Shown here: positions 22,568 through 33,455 of the stretch, in pieces | Layout of the letters: each line of letters starts with the position of its first letter | Numbering within the stretch: position 1 is the stretch's first letter | Source: Hymenopellis radicata | Lineage: Eukaryota; Basidiomycota; Agaricomycetes; Agaricales; Physalacriaceae | Length of the DNA stretch: 64,000 nucleotides | Direction: 5' to 3' | Assembly: GCA_015501595.1 (NCBI GenBank) | Contig: JADNRX010000176.1 | Location: 1-64,000, forward strand | Made by a program: the position numbers and the translations under genes | The notes under the pieces: model-generated | The model's database searches: none | Told to the model about the DNA's origin: nothing | Seen by the model: only the letters and a program-made list of their open reading frames with translations

Positions 22568-23114
22568 CCGACTGCGCCAGCGCGTCCTAAATAAGCAATA
22601 TTGTGACGCCACGAGGAAGAGTCGATGGGGTATCAGTCGATCTGGCCTTCTCTGGCAGATCGCTGGCGGGTAGGGGTCGCACAGAAGGTGGAAGCCAGTC
22701 AGTGAACGTTCGACACTGTTTATCCTGCCACCGAATCGTCATCAATTCACATTCACGCGGACGTGGTCATCGTTCGGCAAGATCAGCTTGAGGGATACAT
22801 ATCGAGCGGTTGGGGAAGGAAAACAAAATCTGTACGCCCAAAAGCCTATCCACAAACGACTGTCTCCTGTATATGGGACGAAGGCGTATGTCCTCGGGAC
22901 GTACTTTCCTATGTGGCGGCCGCCAAACTCCTCCATATATCAGACGAAAGCGACACGGTTCTGGACCCGCCCGCGTGAATGGTAGAGTTATACGGGGTAC
23001 GGCAGGTCCTCCCTGTGCTCCTCCTCTTCGCGATGAAGCCGATCAGCATCAATCCGCCGCGTGCTTGATGCATGCTCTTGCGTGTTCGAGCATAGGACAT
23101 CTGAAGTCTGAATT
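22568..23114. other. Intergenic region
   Basis: Upstream flank of secreted-protein gene 2. CCTAAATAAGC(A)ATATTGTGACGCCA-like sequence is shared with about 3768-3795, so the duplication includes the promoter. No gene seen. Confidence 0.45.
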
Positions 23115-24000
23115 AAGTAAGCGAGCTGCAGTTTCAACAAGCGTGAAATATGCACCAACCAATAACGACGGCACTTACAGTATACGCACACCCGAAATCT
23201 ATCCCAGTCTTGAAGCTTGAAGGACGGAAACGTCGACGCAGCCGCCTTAACTGAGGCGACGCCCGAATATCTTATGCACGATGTTGAGAGAGGCTGAATT
23301 AATCAAACCTTGGAGCTTCTGCCTGTTTGAATAACCGTCAGTTCTCGCTGCCAAAGGCAGATATGAGAAGCCGAACCTCGTAGTAAAGTCCGCAGCAAGT
23401 ACCGCAGAGGGTTAGTCGCTTTAGATCCATTTGACGCGGGCAAAATATGTCTGGGAAAGACCAACGTATCCGCTAGGCGAGGAGAAGACGATCGTCGCTA
23501 GCTCCTGGGGATATGAACACAGAATGGCCGTCTCCCAAAACGGCTTGGAGCCTCGTAAGAGAATTACAAATAAAAAGAGGGCGCGAGGAATGCATACAGT
23601 GCACCGGGAGTTCGGGCGGGAATCGGACGCAGCATTATTGTCATCTTGACGCCGAGCAGTCCGTACCGGCTATAGATGGTTTAGCATTAAGCCGGCGACT
23701 CGTCGAGAAGATTGCGTGGCAGTCTCGCGCGCATGTATGGTGCAGTAACTAGACAGAGGGTTACCATTAGCATCCTCGGAGTGCCATGAACGCGTGATGA
23801 CCGACCAGAAGGCGCTGATTCGGGGGCATAGGGCTACATCGGCGTATGCTTATCGTCCGAGAAGAATGGAAACGAGTATGCAAAGAGCGCGTAGAGTGGA
23901 GGGCTCGTCTGGTAAGAGTTCGTGGTCGTCATGGTGCGGTTGGGGATGTCAGACGGGCCATACATGCACGGTCGCTACCGGGGAACGTTTTAACGTTCGC

Positions 24001-24009
24001 TATATAAGC
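24001..24009 (+). promoter_or_regulatory. TATA box before small ORF
   Basis: TATATAAGC, 33-41 bp upstream of the ATG at 24042; the duplicate at 430-2490 has lost it. Confidence 0.4.
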
Positions 24010-24041
24010 AAAGGAGCAAACGCACCGAACCATATTCCGCC

Positions 24042-24203
24042 ATGAAGTTACTCGATAAGCTCGTTCAATTCTCCTCCATTTCCATTCAAAAACAAAAGAA
24101 AACATGTTGGGTCCAATTATTGCGAGGTCAAGCCAGATGGCATGGGTGGGGAGGCATCCCAGCCGCCTTTGGAGATCCGAGGGAAAACAGCGTCACGCTA
24201 TAA
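24042..24203 (+). CDS. Possible 53-residue protein
   Basis: The frame begins MKLLDKLVQFSSISIQKQKK and ends PRENSVTL, directly behind a TATATAAG box. The duplicate copy (from 1407) has the same start but a premature TAA about 33 codons in and a degraded TATA. No domain. It could equally be the first exon of a longer transcript. Confidence 0.3.
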   Translation: MKLLDKLVQFSSISIQKQKKTCWVQLLRGQARWHGWGGIPAAFGDPRENSVTL

Positions 24204-24838
24204 GACGGGTTAGCACTGAAAAAGGGAAAAATAGAAAGAAACATACATATTATAAGAACTGCATCCCTCTTCTCCTGATGCATTTTTGGGATTGTCAGCG
24301 ACCGGTATCACTGCGATTCACGAGATGTTGAGGGACGTGGGGATGTATATCGACGAGAAAGAGTGAAAAGTCTGGCCAAAACGGTGCTGGGGATGATGCT
24401 GGTCGGAAAGCAGAAGTGTGACGATCGACGCGGTCACGCACGCTGGTCCCGACCACGTCCAACGAGGCAAAGATTTCCGACTGGCCGACTACGGGAGTGC
24501 AGCTGGCAGCCAACGACCAGCTCCTGAGCCACATTCTTCAAGCTGTGCATAGCCTTCCTGCCGCGTATTGTTTCGGCAGGTGGTGGCGACCTCCCAATGC
24601 CATAACTGGTTGTTGGGTTACTCGCATATTGTGAAGGTACGTTTCGGTGTTTATTGAGCGCGCACGCGAATTGATATATTTCGCTATGCTACAGGTTTCC
24701 ATCTCATTCATTAGGTCTATTGTGTATAGGTATTGTCCACTAGTCTATAGATAGGCAAGCCGGACACTCTCAGAGCGTCTCGGTGTCTCCCTCGTCGAAC
24801 TCTGCCTGCCCGTCTCCAACCTCCCTCAGAGCAACATC

Positions 24839-25961
24839 CTACTGTTGGAAATAGTCCGTCGCAGCGCTCTGCAGTAACTCCTGGACCCCAGTGTAATATG
24901 GATCCGCGCGCGCTGCGCTGTAACACCGGTCTACCTCTTGCATGAAGATCTGATATGTCATTTGTTGGCCTGCTTTCAACAATCCTGGCTGCAGCAGAAC
25001 ACACATCGGCCTGCCATTTTGTGGACGCCCATCAGCATAGATGTGGCTGCGCATGTTCTCTGGTTTCAACCGCTGTCTTCTGACGATCTTTCCTAGGATG
25101 TCGTGCACCCCGCTGCTGGTTCTACACAGTATGTAAGCCATGTAGGTCGGCAGATGATAAGTGGCACTATTTACATGAATCTGAGAGGAGCAGCACGTTT
25201 CGCTATTCTCCAGTACCAGGAGTCCGGCAATTGGCTATGGCACGAGATACGACGAGCAATCAATTCGAGAAAGTATTCACAGAGGGCATAGCGCTTGAAT
25301 AGGGCCTTCACATCCACATTCGCGTCGATTGCATCTCGGTAACACTGGTTTAGTGTTCGATCAAGTGAAGGCCTATCAATTGATCCAAGTCGCTTTGGAT
25401 GCTTGTGAAGCGTCTGTAGGATTCTTTCATGAGATCTGGATAGTGATGTCGAAAAGCTAAGGACTCGATCGCGCATTGTGACTGGCGCCACTCACAATTT
25501 TCGGAGTGGTAAGGCAACTTTCACAATTAAACTCCAAGTATTATCCGGAAGACCGTGATTCAAGTTGCCGACATTCTCCAGAAAGTCCTCACAAACGGTA
25601 GGAAGCTGATATAAGATTCCGAGCTCTGGACAAGCATCACAGGTGGTTGAAAAGCAGTTCTGTAGAACCGACTGAAATGTTTCCAGTGTCAGGTCATCTT
25701 GATGAAGATAGCTAGGATTGTGCAAGAGCTCTTGTTCGATCTCCTTTTGTGACCTAAAAGCTTGTCATGTAAGCCACTGCGCGGCACAGTCTACGACTAT
25801 TTATACACTCACAAGTTTCCAATTGCAGGTTGAGCTATTACGCTGATGTGCGATCCCCAAGACCGTATGTGGTAGTTGGAGAATTGGTATGATGACAGCG
25901 ACTGGAAGAAGTGTATGCGCCACAGTGTTTGTACATCGACGTCGCGTCGCGTGAACGACAT
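24839..25961 (-). CDS. Hypothetical protein, four exons
   Basis: Exons 25961-25813, 25753-25496, 25435-25175 and 25121-24839 all join in phase 2 and give 316 residues from MSFTRRDVDVQTLW. Later segments include DDLTLETFQSVLQNCF, ACPELGILYQLPTVCEDFLE, DVKALFKRYALCEYFLELI, DSWYWRIAKRAAPLRF and EVDRCYSAARADPYYTGV. The protein is largely helical in appearance with scattered cysteines and no recognised domain. Uniform intron phase and clean junctions argue for a real gene. Its 3' part is duplicated as a shrunken relic at about 2170-2490. The start could lie upstream, but no earlier in-frame ATG is visible in the same open stretch. Confidence 0.65.
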
Positions 25962-26573
25962 CTCGAGTCCGTTATCCAGCGGACTACTTGTCTTGGTGGC
26001 CCCAGTAACGCAGTTGGCTCTGTCTACACAAGACACGAGGGATGGGGCTGCCTTATAGCATTCACAGTGATTATTGTTCGTAGAAGACAATAGCCACTTC
26101 GTCGTGCCATCAGCCCATGCTCTTGTTCTACGTGAACAATACCGTGGCAGTGTTAGCGCCTTGTTTTACCATAACAATACTGCGAGACTCTCCGGGTTTT
26201 CTCTTCCAGTTTCGTTAACCACGTCTAAAGTGAATCAGAACATGTAAGGTTTCGCTGCAGACAGATCTCTGTATATGTGGCGTCGTTCACTGATGCCTCC
26301 GGATGATGTGTATGTAAGTTGATGGTTCCTGAATGCACCATGAGCTCGCGAGACGTGCTGGATATGTCAATCGTTTCCCTCGTATCGTTCAACTTCGTGG
26401 CCCAGCTTTGAGGAGACGTAGTCTCTACTAGCTAGCCAGCGATGTGAGTACTTAGTGATGAATGATCGCGATGCACTATGCATATCGAGGAGACGCAGTT
26501 TCAAGAGATGTGTAAATTCGTTTCAACCGCTTTTTCTTGCAAACATTTGAGTTACATATGATCCACCGTGACG
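25962..26573. other. Intergenic region
   Basis: 5' flank of the hypothetical gene and 3' flank of the DUF6535 pseudogene. No gene or repeat identified. Confidence 0.45.
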
Positions 26574-29500
26574 TTAAACCATCTCGGTCGCCTCATTCTG
26601 CGCCGAGTCTCCTGCAGATTTCCTAGATCTCCTCAACTTGAGCCATATGTGACGGATAGGTTGTTTGGGATTGGTAGAGTACGGCTGGCGGTAGGTGGTT
26701 AGTAGATCTCGACTTACAGAGGAGTAACGTTGACTTACCTCCTTATGACATTCACAATCAGGATGGTGCGTTCGGACATGATTGGAAAATCTGGAAAATA
26801 CCAAGGGCAACTCGGCGACGTCGTTGTACTTGAGGGGTCGTCCGTCTGGATAGGGATGCACTGTACCATCAAGAAGCTCCTGATATATGCCGAAAGTATT
26901 GCCATCCGCTATGAAGGCGTCTAAGGCTTCAAGACACGACGGCCACAGAGTCGGATCAATCAGTGGGACCAACCGCCAAAGGTGCGCCCGGTTCTCCTCG
27001 TCCGACAACAGCAGGATTTGACACAAGATGAGAAGATTAGATCCCTGCTGCATATAGCACGACACTTCCTGATATGTGGGATCTCCTTTACTCTTTAGGA
27101 TACCCATGGACTGGGCAAACGAAGCCGCGAGGAAGGAATACGCTGCATTGTCCCACATATAACAGTTATTCGTCTGACCAAGAAAAACCGGCCCCATAGT
27201 CTCCAGCCATTCATCCCTGCAGAGCCGACTGCAAACCATTGGCAGAAGAGCAGTACATCGCGAAACTACCGTGAACACGCCGATATCGGCGAGGAGTGGT
27301 AGCGCCTTAGGAAGCTGGATAGGCCCCGTAAAGATGAGATCGACGAGGTTTTGTGCAAGCAAGGGTGAGTCGGCGATCCAGTGCTGATATTCCTTGATGA
27401 GACTGGTGTCCACGGTGAGACATCGGAAGAAAGGACGCAGGAGCTGTTGTTGATTGCGCCGGGACAGTATCTCTGTGGCGAACATGCTGGTAATGACATT
27501 CCGCAAAGCAAGGAAGGTTGCGCCAACAGCATCCTTATGCCTGACATGGACGTCATCGGTCGCACCGACACCGATACTACGAGAAATCGCATGAATGAGG
27601 TGCGCAACTGAACTTGAGTCCTCTATATCAGCGGGATGACTTGTCTTCTGCATCCACTCCGTCTGAATGAGGGCAAGACGCAGACGCACATCACTAGGAA
27701 CTCGTCCGCCCTTCACCGAGGATGGATCCACATATCGTAACAGCATTTCGCAGACAGACAACCGCATGAAGTCAACCATGGCCTGTTGAAGAGACATCGG
27801 TTTCGTCGGCCGAAACAGTCTCATCAATATTATCGACGACAGTTATATGCACGCCTCTGTAGGAATGCTTGGAGTAGAGGACGCCTTTGCATCCCTCTTG
27901 CTTGATACACGACAAACAAGCATGGGGTTGATAACACAGCCACCACGTGAGTGTTTCCAAGCTTTCGCTACCAGGCAGTAGCCAGTCCGGACTAGAAAAG
28001 AAAGCGTTGGCCAGGATTTGTGCCATACTGCGGCATCGTAGTGCTTCGATGGCGCTGAAATTTGTCCAGCAACGAAATCGGCGGCTCCCTTCATGTTGGT
28101 GATGTCAAGAAGAATGGCTAACGAGTCGTCATAACGGCATGATGAATGGATGGTCCTGGTGGTCATTTGTGTTTGCGGAAAGAAACGGAAGAGTGATCGT
28201 GCAAGTCGCTCAAACGTGGCTTGTCTGTCTGGTTCCCAGTATTGAGGAGACGCTACCACTTTAGAGAGTGCTTCCTCTAGGCTTCGAGCACCAATGTGAT
28301 CCTTTAGGACAGGAATGACGTGGAGAGGTAGGTTACTAGCGGCCTGGAGAACAATGTTGCGCACTGATGGGTTGGAAGAAACGTTGTATAGCCAAGCTGC
28401 CGTATAGGCATCGAGAGAGTCACAGGTAGAGCCAACGATTTGTTGCTCCGCGTCTCTAAGGGTCATCGGTTGGACGATTGGGATGTCCAACGACGAGGGA
28501 ATTAGGCACTGACACTGTACTTCCTCTGACGAGAGTGAATCAAAATTCTGGGATGAAGTGCTTGCTATTCGTAGTGGGGCCAACAGTTCCTCTACTGACA
28601 CAGTGTTCTTCGCTGTCACGCGTTTTAGGAGAGACGCGAGGGAGATGACGAAGGAAATGACAGTCGCAGGAAGCGTAGACGTAAAGAACCCGCGCACACG
28701 ATGGAAGGCAGTGTAGGCATAAGCGGAAAGGGGCGTCTTGTAGGGGCAGGAAGGATCATATACGGGGAAGAGATTGGTGCCTACATAGGCTAGCAATGCG
28801 AAGAATACAATCAATCCGACGACGGCCGCCGCTGGGGTGTTCAGCGAGCGGATGTGGATGATAAGACCCGAAAAGAAAAACGCCCAGGGCGACGTGCATC
28901 AGCACGGGCAGAAGTCCTATAATCGCCGGAACATGCCACGCTTCCAATTGGATGAACCTGAACTGACGAACGCGAGCACGAGCACGAGGAGTACCCAACT
29001 GGGCGGAGTCCATGTATTGGTGTATCCACTGTTTCGTGACAACAGCGATAAGAGCCGTTGTCAGACTGAGCGTCAAGCTCACGAACCAGAGCGTATTAAC
29101 CCAAACGCTTGTTCGGGACGCATGGAAGGAGGTGTCAGAACGAGGAACGTGTTTGGAGGAGCCGGGGCCGTGTTCATCAATAGCGCGTTGAATATTGAGA
29201 AGCTCGTCCATTACGATGTACACGAGTTCTGTCGGGTCGACCTGCAGATTCTGGAAAGTCTGACACACGAATGTCGAGACGACGCCAGAGAACAAACCCG
29301 CCTGAAAACCGACGAATGAGCTACGAACAGGTGGCGAGCGATGTACTTACGAAAACGAGAAGAACATCCAGCGCATCCGTCCAGTCGGCCACTTTACCAG
29401 CGTCAACCTTTGCCGCTTCATCAACGCAGGTCTTCCAGAACCTGCTGTCCTCCGCCATCTCCTTGTATGGCTCATCCTCAGGATACTTGTTCTCGTAATT

Positions 29501-29855
29501 GAAAGGGTCGTTTCCTGCTGCAATACAGTTAGACAAGAAATTGCAGTAAAAAAGGACAACAACCTTTCCGGGCGCGTCCAACTGACAGCTTCACGCCGAA
29601 GACAGTGCGCCTATTCATTCCAGGATGCTCATCGCAAGGTGCTATCATAGCTGGAACGTCTTCACCCTCCATCGCGAGATGAAAACATTCCGGAACCGGC
29701 TGGCTGGCTGCCTGGAGGCTGGATGTGTCGGAAGACCCATGCAAAGTGTCGCTATTCGCTGAGGTAGGAGACGCTGGCAAGGTATGAGACGTCGCGCGAG
29801 ATGCAGATGGATCCGCACTCGCGCGCCATCGGGGCGAGTCGCTTGAGGGAGGCAT
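26574..29855 (-). pseudogene. DUF6535 membrane protein, diverged copy with frameshifts
   Basis: The minus-strand gene starts MPPSSDSPRWRASADPS at 29855. After one intron comes the DUF6535 signature NDPFNYENKYPEDEPYKEMA ... DWTDALDVLLVF, then after a second intron LFSGVVSTFVCQTFQNLQVD and transmembrane segments (LWFVSLTLSLTTALIAVV, VPAIIGLLPVLMHVALGV). Relative to the intact copy at 57936-61115 it has single-base shifts at about 28875 (within TTTTTCTTTT), 28022 (one G lost in GTATGGCAC) and 27830 (one G gained). A large helical C-terminal region follows, with an intron near the end and a basic tail (KLRRSRKSAG). These shifts mean it is a pseudogene or contains sequencing errors. The family is abundant in agaricomycetes and of unknown function. 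Confidence 0.8.
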
Positions 29856-30214
29856 GAGAGAGATAGTTTGTGAGGAGCAGAGTGCCGCGGGGTTTCGTAT
29901 ATTGGCTGTCAAAGAACAAGACTTCCAAGAAAAGTATAAGCACTACTTCTTGCGGCTGAAGAAGAGATCTGCTTACAGTGATGGCGGTATCCCGGCGATT
30001 ACGATGAAGACGACGCCTTGTTCGATTTTCGGAAGGGCGTTTGTCTCGAGTGGTAGCTGTAAGGACGAAGGCCAGCCGTATTTATACCGTCGTATCACCA
30101 CGCTGATCCTTTGGTGGAGGCGGTGAGTCCATTCATCTGCACCGCGTCGTCGTATTTGGGCAAAACGGATTGGCGCCTGCACGTGACTGCTACTGTTTTC
30201 ATCATGCATCATGA
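29856..30214. other. Promoter region of DUF6535 pseudogene / retroelement flank
   Basis: It contains a minus-strand TATAAATA at 30079-30086, about 225 bp upstream of the pseudogene ATG. It ends with CATGA, the 5-bp target duplicate of the LTR element. Confidence 0.45.
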
Positions 30215-30501
30215 TGTAACGATTGGGTGTTACGTGCACGTTACCCACCTCGCGGCGTAGCGAATTTCATCACGGACAGAGTTCCTTATCTCGACTCTTA
30301 TTTCAACATGATTACTCAGCTGTCTTTTTTCGTATAAATACTCGCAGACTTTACAGTAGATGGACCAGGTTCTCCGAATCTACTACACTTACACCAGTCA
30401 TTTCGGACCCTCTGAGATTCTTCATCGCCGTCGACTCTCATCTCCATCCTCAACATACCCGTGTGACGGCTACCGTGATCTGGAATCACGCTAACCTCAC
30501 A
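30215..30501 (+). repeat. 5' LTR
   Basis: TG...CA-bounded, 287 bp, with an internal TATAAATAC promoter box at about 30335. It appears identical to 33456-33742. Confidence 0.95.
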
Positions 30502-30609
30502 TATTTTTGACTGGGAACTGCTTGTTGCTTTTCTCTGAACCCTCTCTCCTCGTCGACGGAGCCTCCCGGTCTGATCAACCCGGACATCCTCGACACCCCA
30601 TCTACTTCC

Positions 30610-31368
30610 ATGTCCTCCTCCAATCTTCGTACTAGGCGTAGAGCCCTTTCTGCTCCGCCGACACCCTCTGCCCACGACGACGACAACGCCGTCGATCCCC
30701 AAAAAAATGAGTCAGGTAAGCCTGCTCAATTTGACCTTGCCCTTCCCCTATCCATTTCATGCGGTTTTAAACCCATGTGCTCCGAGACGCATGGAGCATC
30801 TGCGGATGCTTCAGCGCCCTCGCGTATCCCTGGGAAGCATTGCGATGTTTCTCAGGCGGCTCCGGTCTTTGACCGCGATGTTGTGGTGGGACAGGTTGAC
30901 GAACCTCTCCCGTGGACCACCGTTTCTTACACACGTAGCTCGCTTCGTAGGCCTAGCAAGCAGAATAAAACTTATCCATTGATAAATGATACGGCTACCA
31001 CAATTCGAGTCCCCGCTAAGCATGTGTCTTTGCATAACAATTTGACCTCCAACGGTGCTGCGGCATCCAAGTCAAATAAGTTTTCAGCGCTATCTGAGGA
31101 TGAGCCAGATGCCACTGCAAAGCATGATGACTCACAACTGGGTGTCCATAAACCTTTGGGCAAAACAGGTCCCATCGTGCAGCTTAATAGTCATAAGCAT
31201 GAGAAGAAGTGCAAGAAGCGCGCCACCTCTTCTCCAATTACGGATAATATCACCGAAAAGATCCGTGACATGGTGGAAGAACACCCGCGAACAAGGTCCA
31301 AGTCTAAGGCGAACAGCGCCAAGGATTTCTTCGTCCGTCAAAGCAAATCGCTCCCGAAAGTCACCTAG
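30610..31368 (+). CDS. Retroelement ORF 1 (Gag N-terminal region)
   Basis: 252 codons starting MSSSNLRTRRRALSAPPTPS. Disordered, Ser/Lys-rich, ending in a basic tail (HKHEKKCKKRATS ... RQSKSLPKVT). No catalytic domain. A GTAAGC at 30716 could be a donor but the frame runs through it. The next Gag segment lies in another frame just after its stop. Confidence 0.6.
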   Translation: MSSSNLRTRRRALSAPPTPSAHDDDNAVDPQKNESGKPAQFDLALPLSISCGFKPMCSETHGASADASAPSRIPGKHCDVSQAAPVFDRDVVVGQVDEPLPWTTVSYTRSSLRRPSKQNKTYPLINDTATTIRVPAKHVSLHNNLTSNGAAASKSNKFSALSEDEPDATAKHDDSQLGVHKPLGKTGPIVQLNSHKHEKKCKKRATSSPITDNITEKIRDMVEEHPRTRSKSKANSAKDFFVRQSKSLPKVT

Positions 31369-32240
31369 ACAAGCTTCTCAACGGAGGGAAACAGAATAAC
31401 CATCCTAACCCACCGGCTGATTCAAGCAGCCCGTCGTCGAGCTCCAGCTCTTCGTCTTCGTCGTCCAGAGACTCGTCGAGTGAGTCTAGTTCGGATTCGG
31501 ACTCTTCGGGCCATAAGAAGTCCAAGCGCCATGGCTCGAAGAAGCACTCCAAGAAGAAGAACAGTCGCAAATCCCTTCTGAAGCCTGAACCACCTGAAAA
31601 ATACAACGGGTCAGCAAGTGTTCGAGACTTCATGAAGTTTGTAACAGATGGTACCTCGTATGTTCGCGACGGTCGTGTCGCCAAGAAGTATCGAGTTTCC
31701 AAACTTGCTCGGTACTTGACGGGTATAGCCCATGATTTCTACATCAGCAAGGTAGCTGATGATGTCCGGAACTGGCGCCTGAAGCAATTCTTCACGGCGC
31801 TCTACAATCACTGCTTCCCGTTGACCTATCGAATGGATCAGCGCGCTAAATTGGACAACTGTCGACAGGGCGAACGTACCGTACGGCAACATATCACGTC
31901 CCTAAGCGAACTGTTCAACACGGTTGGTATTACCGATGAACGCGACAGGGTTATCCGGCTCTGGCGCAGTTTGAGCTTCCGAATTCAGCAGGAGCTTTGG
32001 AAGGACAAACTCACTCCAGAAACCTCATCGTACGACGAAGTTGTCAATGCGGCTGAACTTGCAGAAATGATCATGTCAATTCACGTGGAAAACTCATCCT
32101 CCGATGACTATGAAACAGACCTTTCGACATCTAGCCTAGCAGACGAGTCGCGCAGTGAAACCGAATCCATGCCGAGTACAACACATGCCACGCGTGGTAC
32201 AGATCACGGACTATCAAAGGTCCAGCCGGTCAACACCTGA
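31369..32240 (+). CDS. Retroelement Gag core (capsid-like)
   Basis: The open frame begins with a Ser/Asp-rich linker and basic KKSKRHGSKKHSKKKNS, then PEKYNGSASVRDFMKFVTDG ... LARYLTGIAHDFYI ... QFFTALYNHCFP ... DNCRQGERTVRQHITSLSEL, the arrangement of a Ty3/gypsy-type retrotransposon Gag domain. The first ATG in frame is at 31632, inside the domain, so initiation must be upstream by frameshifting or splicing from ORF 1. It ends in an acidic Ser-rich stretch and overlaps the zinc-knuckle frame by about 85 bp. Confidence 0.75.
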
Positions 32241-33402
32241 GTGCGAGTCTGATCTTGAGAGTTCATTTTCAGATGCTTCGGAAAGCCATCGCGAACCTAT
32301 AAGGCGAGCGCTCAGCCGACGTGAATGGAATGAGTACCGAGCCAAGAACCTATGCTTCCGCTGCGGTCGTCCTGGTCACAAGTCGTACGAATGCCGTGAT
32401 GATGAAGAGACATCAAGCGAAGGAGATGGCCCATCCGCATCCATGATCCACTTGTCCGGCGCGCATGAGGATCCTTTCCAAGACACTGATGCTATGTGGC
32501 TATCTGCTGCTTATTTTGCCATCGAAGAATTAGACTGGCAGAAAGCTGATTGCGAAAGAAATCAGCGCTTTGACGATAATCATACCACTCCTTGCAGCAA
32601 TCTTCAAGAAAATGGAGAACGAATGGAGGGCGGGACTACACTACTGGTCAGCTCCTTAGCAAATGAAGAGGAAGCGGATGTACATTTCAATCCGGGAAGC
32701 GCGAGACAGAACTGTCCAATTGGCGGTATGGCGCCCTATGCCGTAGACACCAGCGCCAGTGATGTCGTCCCAAGTCACGTCTCACTCTGGGCGTGTGGGC
32801 GGTCTCCCAGTCGTGCAGCGCGAAGACAACCGTGTAGTCGCAAAGACGGGAAATCGAGACATGATCTGACCGTACATGCAGATGTTTCTGAAGCAAATGA
32901 TGGTGGGAGTGAAAAACATCACGATCACGAGACATCGGACCGAGCTCCGACCACGAATGCCATCTCAAATCGTACATCCATCAATGCACTTGCAGTACCT
33001 CTGGCTTCTACAGATGAATCGCCCGGACTTCATGACGGGTTGGGGAGGAGGAATTCTGATGATTCCCTCTTTCCGTTTCCTTCCACCACCACTACATCCA
33101 ATACTACCAGTCACTCTCGCGTTATGCACTTCGAATCCGTATACTCCCAACCGCAAAGCGCTCAGCCAATCCCACTTCGTCGACGACTCGTCCCACCATC
33201 CCCTGCTACATTCTCTAATGTGCAATCATTCATCCCTGGGCATCACGACGAACCAGAAGCATCAGCTCTCTTGCGCACCCACCCTGATTTCACCTCTGCT
33301 CAAAATTACCCCAGAATCACAGATTCACGATGTTGGCCTGCAAAGGCAGCAATATTCCCTACTATGGGATGGGTCCAGCATCAGAGAGGACTTGGATGCT
33401 GA
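32155..33402 (+). CDS. Retroelement zinc-knuckle ORF
   Basis: The frame contains LSRREWNEYRAKNLCFRCGR and continues PGHKSYEC, a C-x2-C-x4-H-x4-C nucleocapsid knuckle. About 330 residues of low-complexity, His/Ser/Pro-rich sequence follow with no recognised enzyme. It overlaps the Gag core frame at its start and ends shortly before the 3' LTR. Confidence 0.75.
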   Translation: MKPNPCRVQHMPRVVQITDYQRSSRSTPECESDLESSFSDASESHREPIRRALSRREWNEYRAKNLCFRCGRPGHKSYECRDDEETSSEGDGPSASMIHLSGAHEDPFQDTDAMWLSAAYFAIEELDWQKADCERNQRFDDNHTTPCSNLQENGERMEGGTTLLVSSLANEEEADVHFNPGSARQNCPIGGMAPYAVDTSASDVVPSHVSLWACGRSPSRAARRQPCSRKDGKSRHDLTVHADVSEANDGGSEKHHDHETSDRAPTTNAISNRTSINALAVPLASTDESPGLHDGLGRRNSDDSLFPFPSTTTTSNTTSHSRVMHFESVYSQPQSAQPIPLRRRLVPPSPATFSNVQSFIPGHHDEPEASALLRTHPDFTSAQNYPRITDSRCWPAKAAIFPTMGWVQHQRGLGC

Positions 33403-33455
33403 GGGAAACGTGCAGATTGGAACCTTGTCCTCTGGGCAAAGGTCCGGAGGGCGTA

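Larger units (their letters stand above)
23115..25245 (+). repeat. Direct duplication, more complete copy
   Basis: Same-orientation counterpart of about 430-2490. This copy retains a TATATAAG box, a 53-codon frame and the full last exon of the hypothetical gene, all eroded in the other copy. Confidence 0.75.

Noticed and set aside
26574..29855. NLR-type immune receptor suggested by the large helical DUF6535 protein
   Set aside because: No P-loop, NACHT or NB-ARC motif; the visible features are membrane segments plus helical repeats.
30223..30510. 95-codon frame inside each LTR
   Set aside because: LTR sequence with promoter function; frame conservation only reflects LTR identity.
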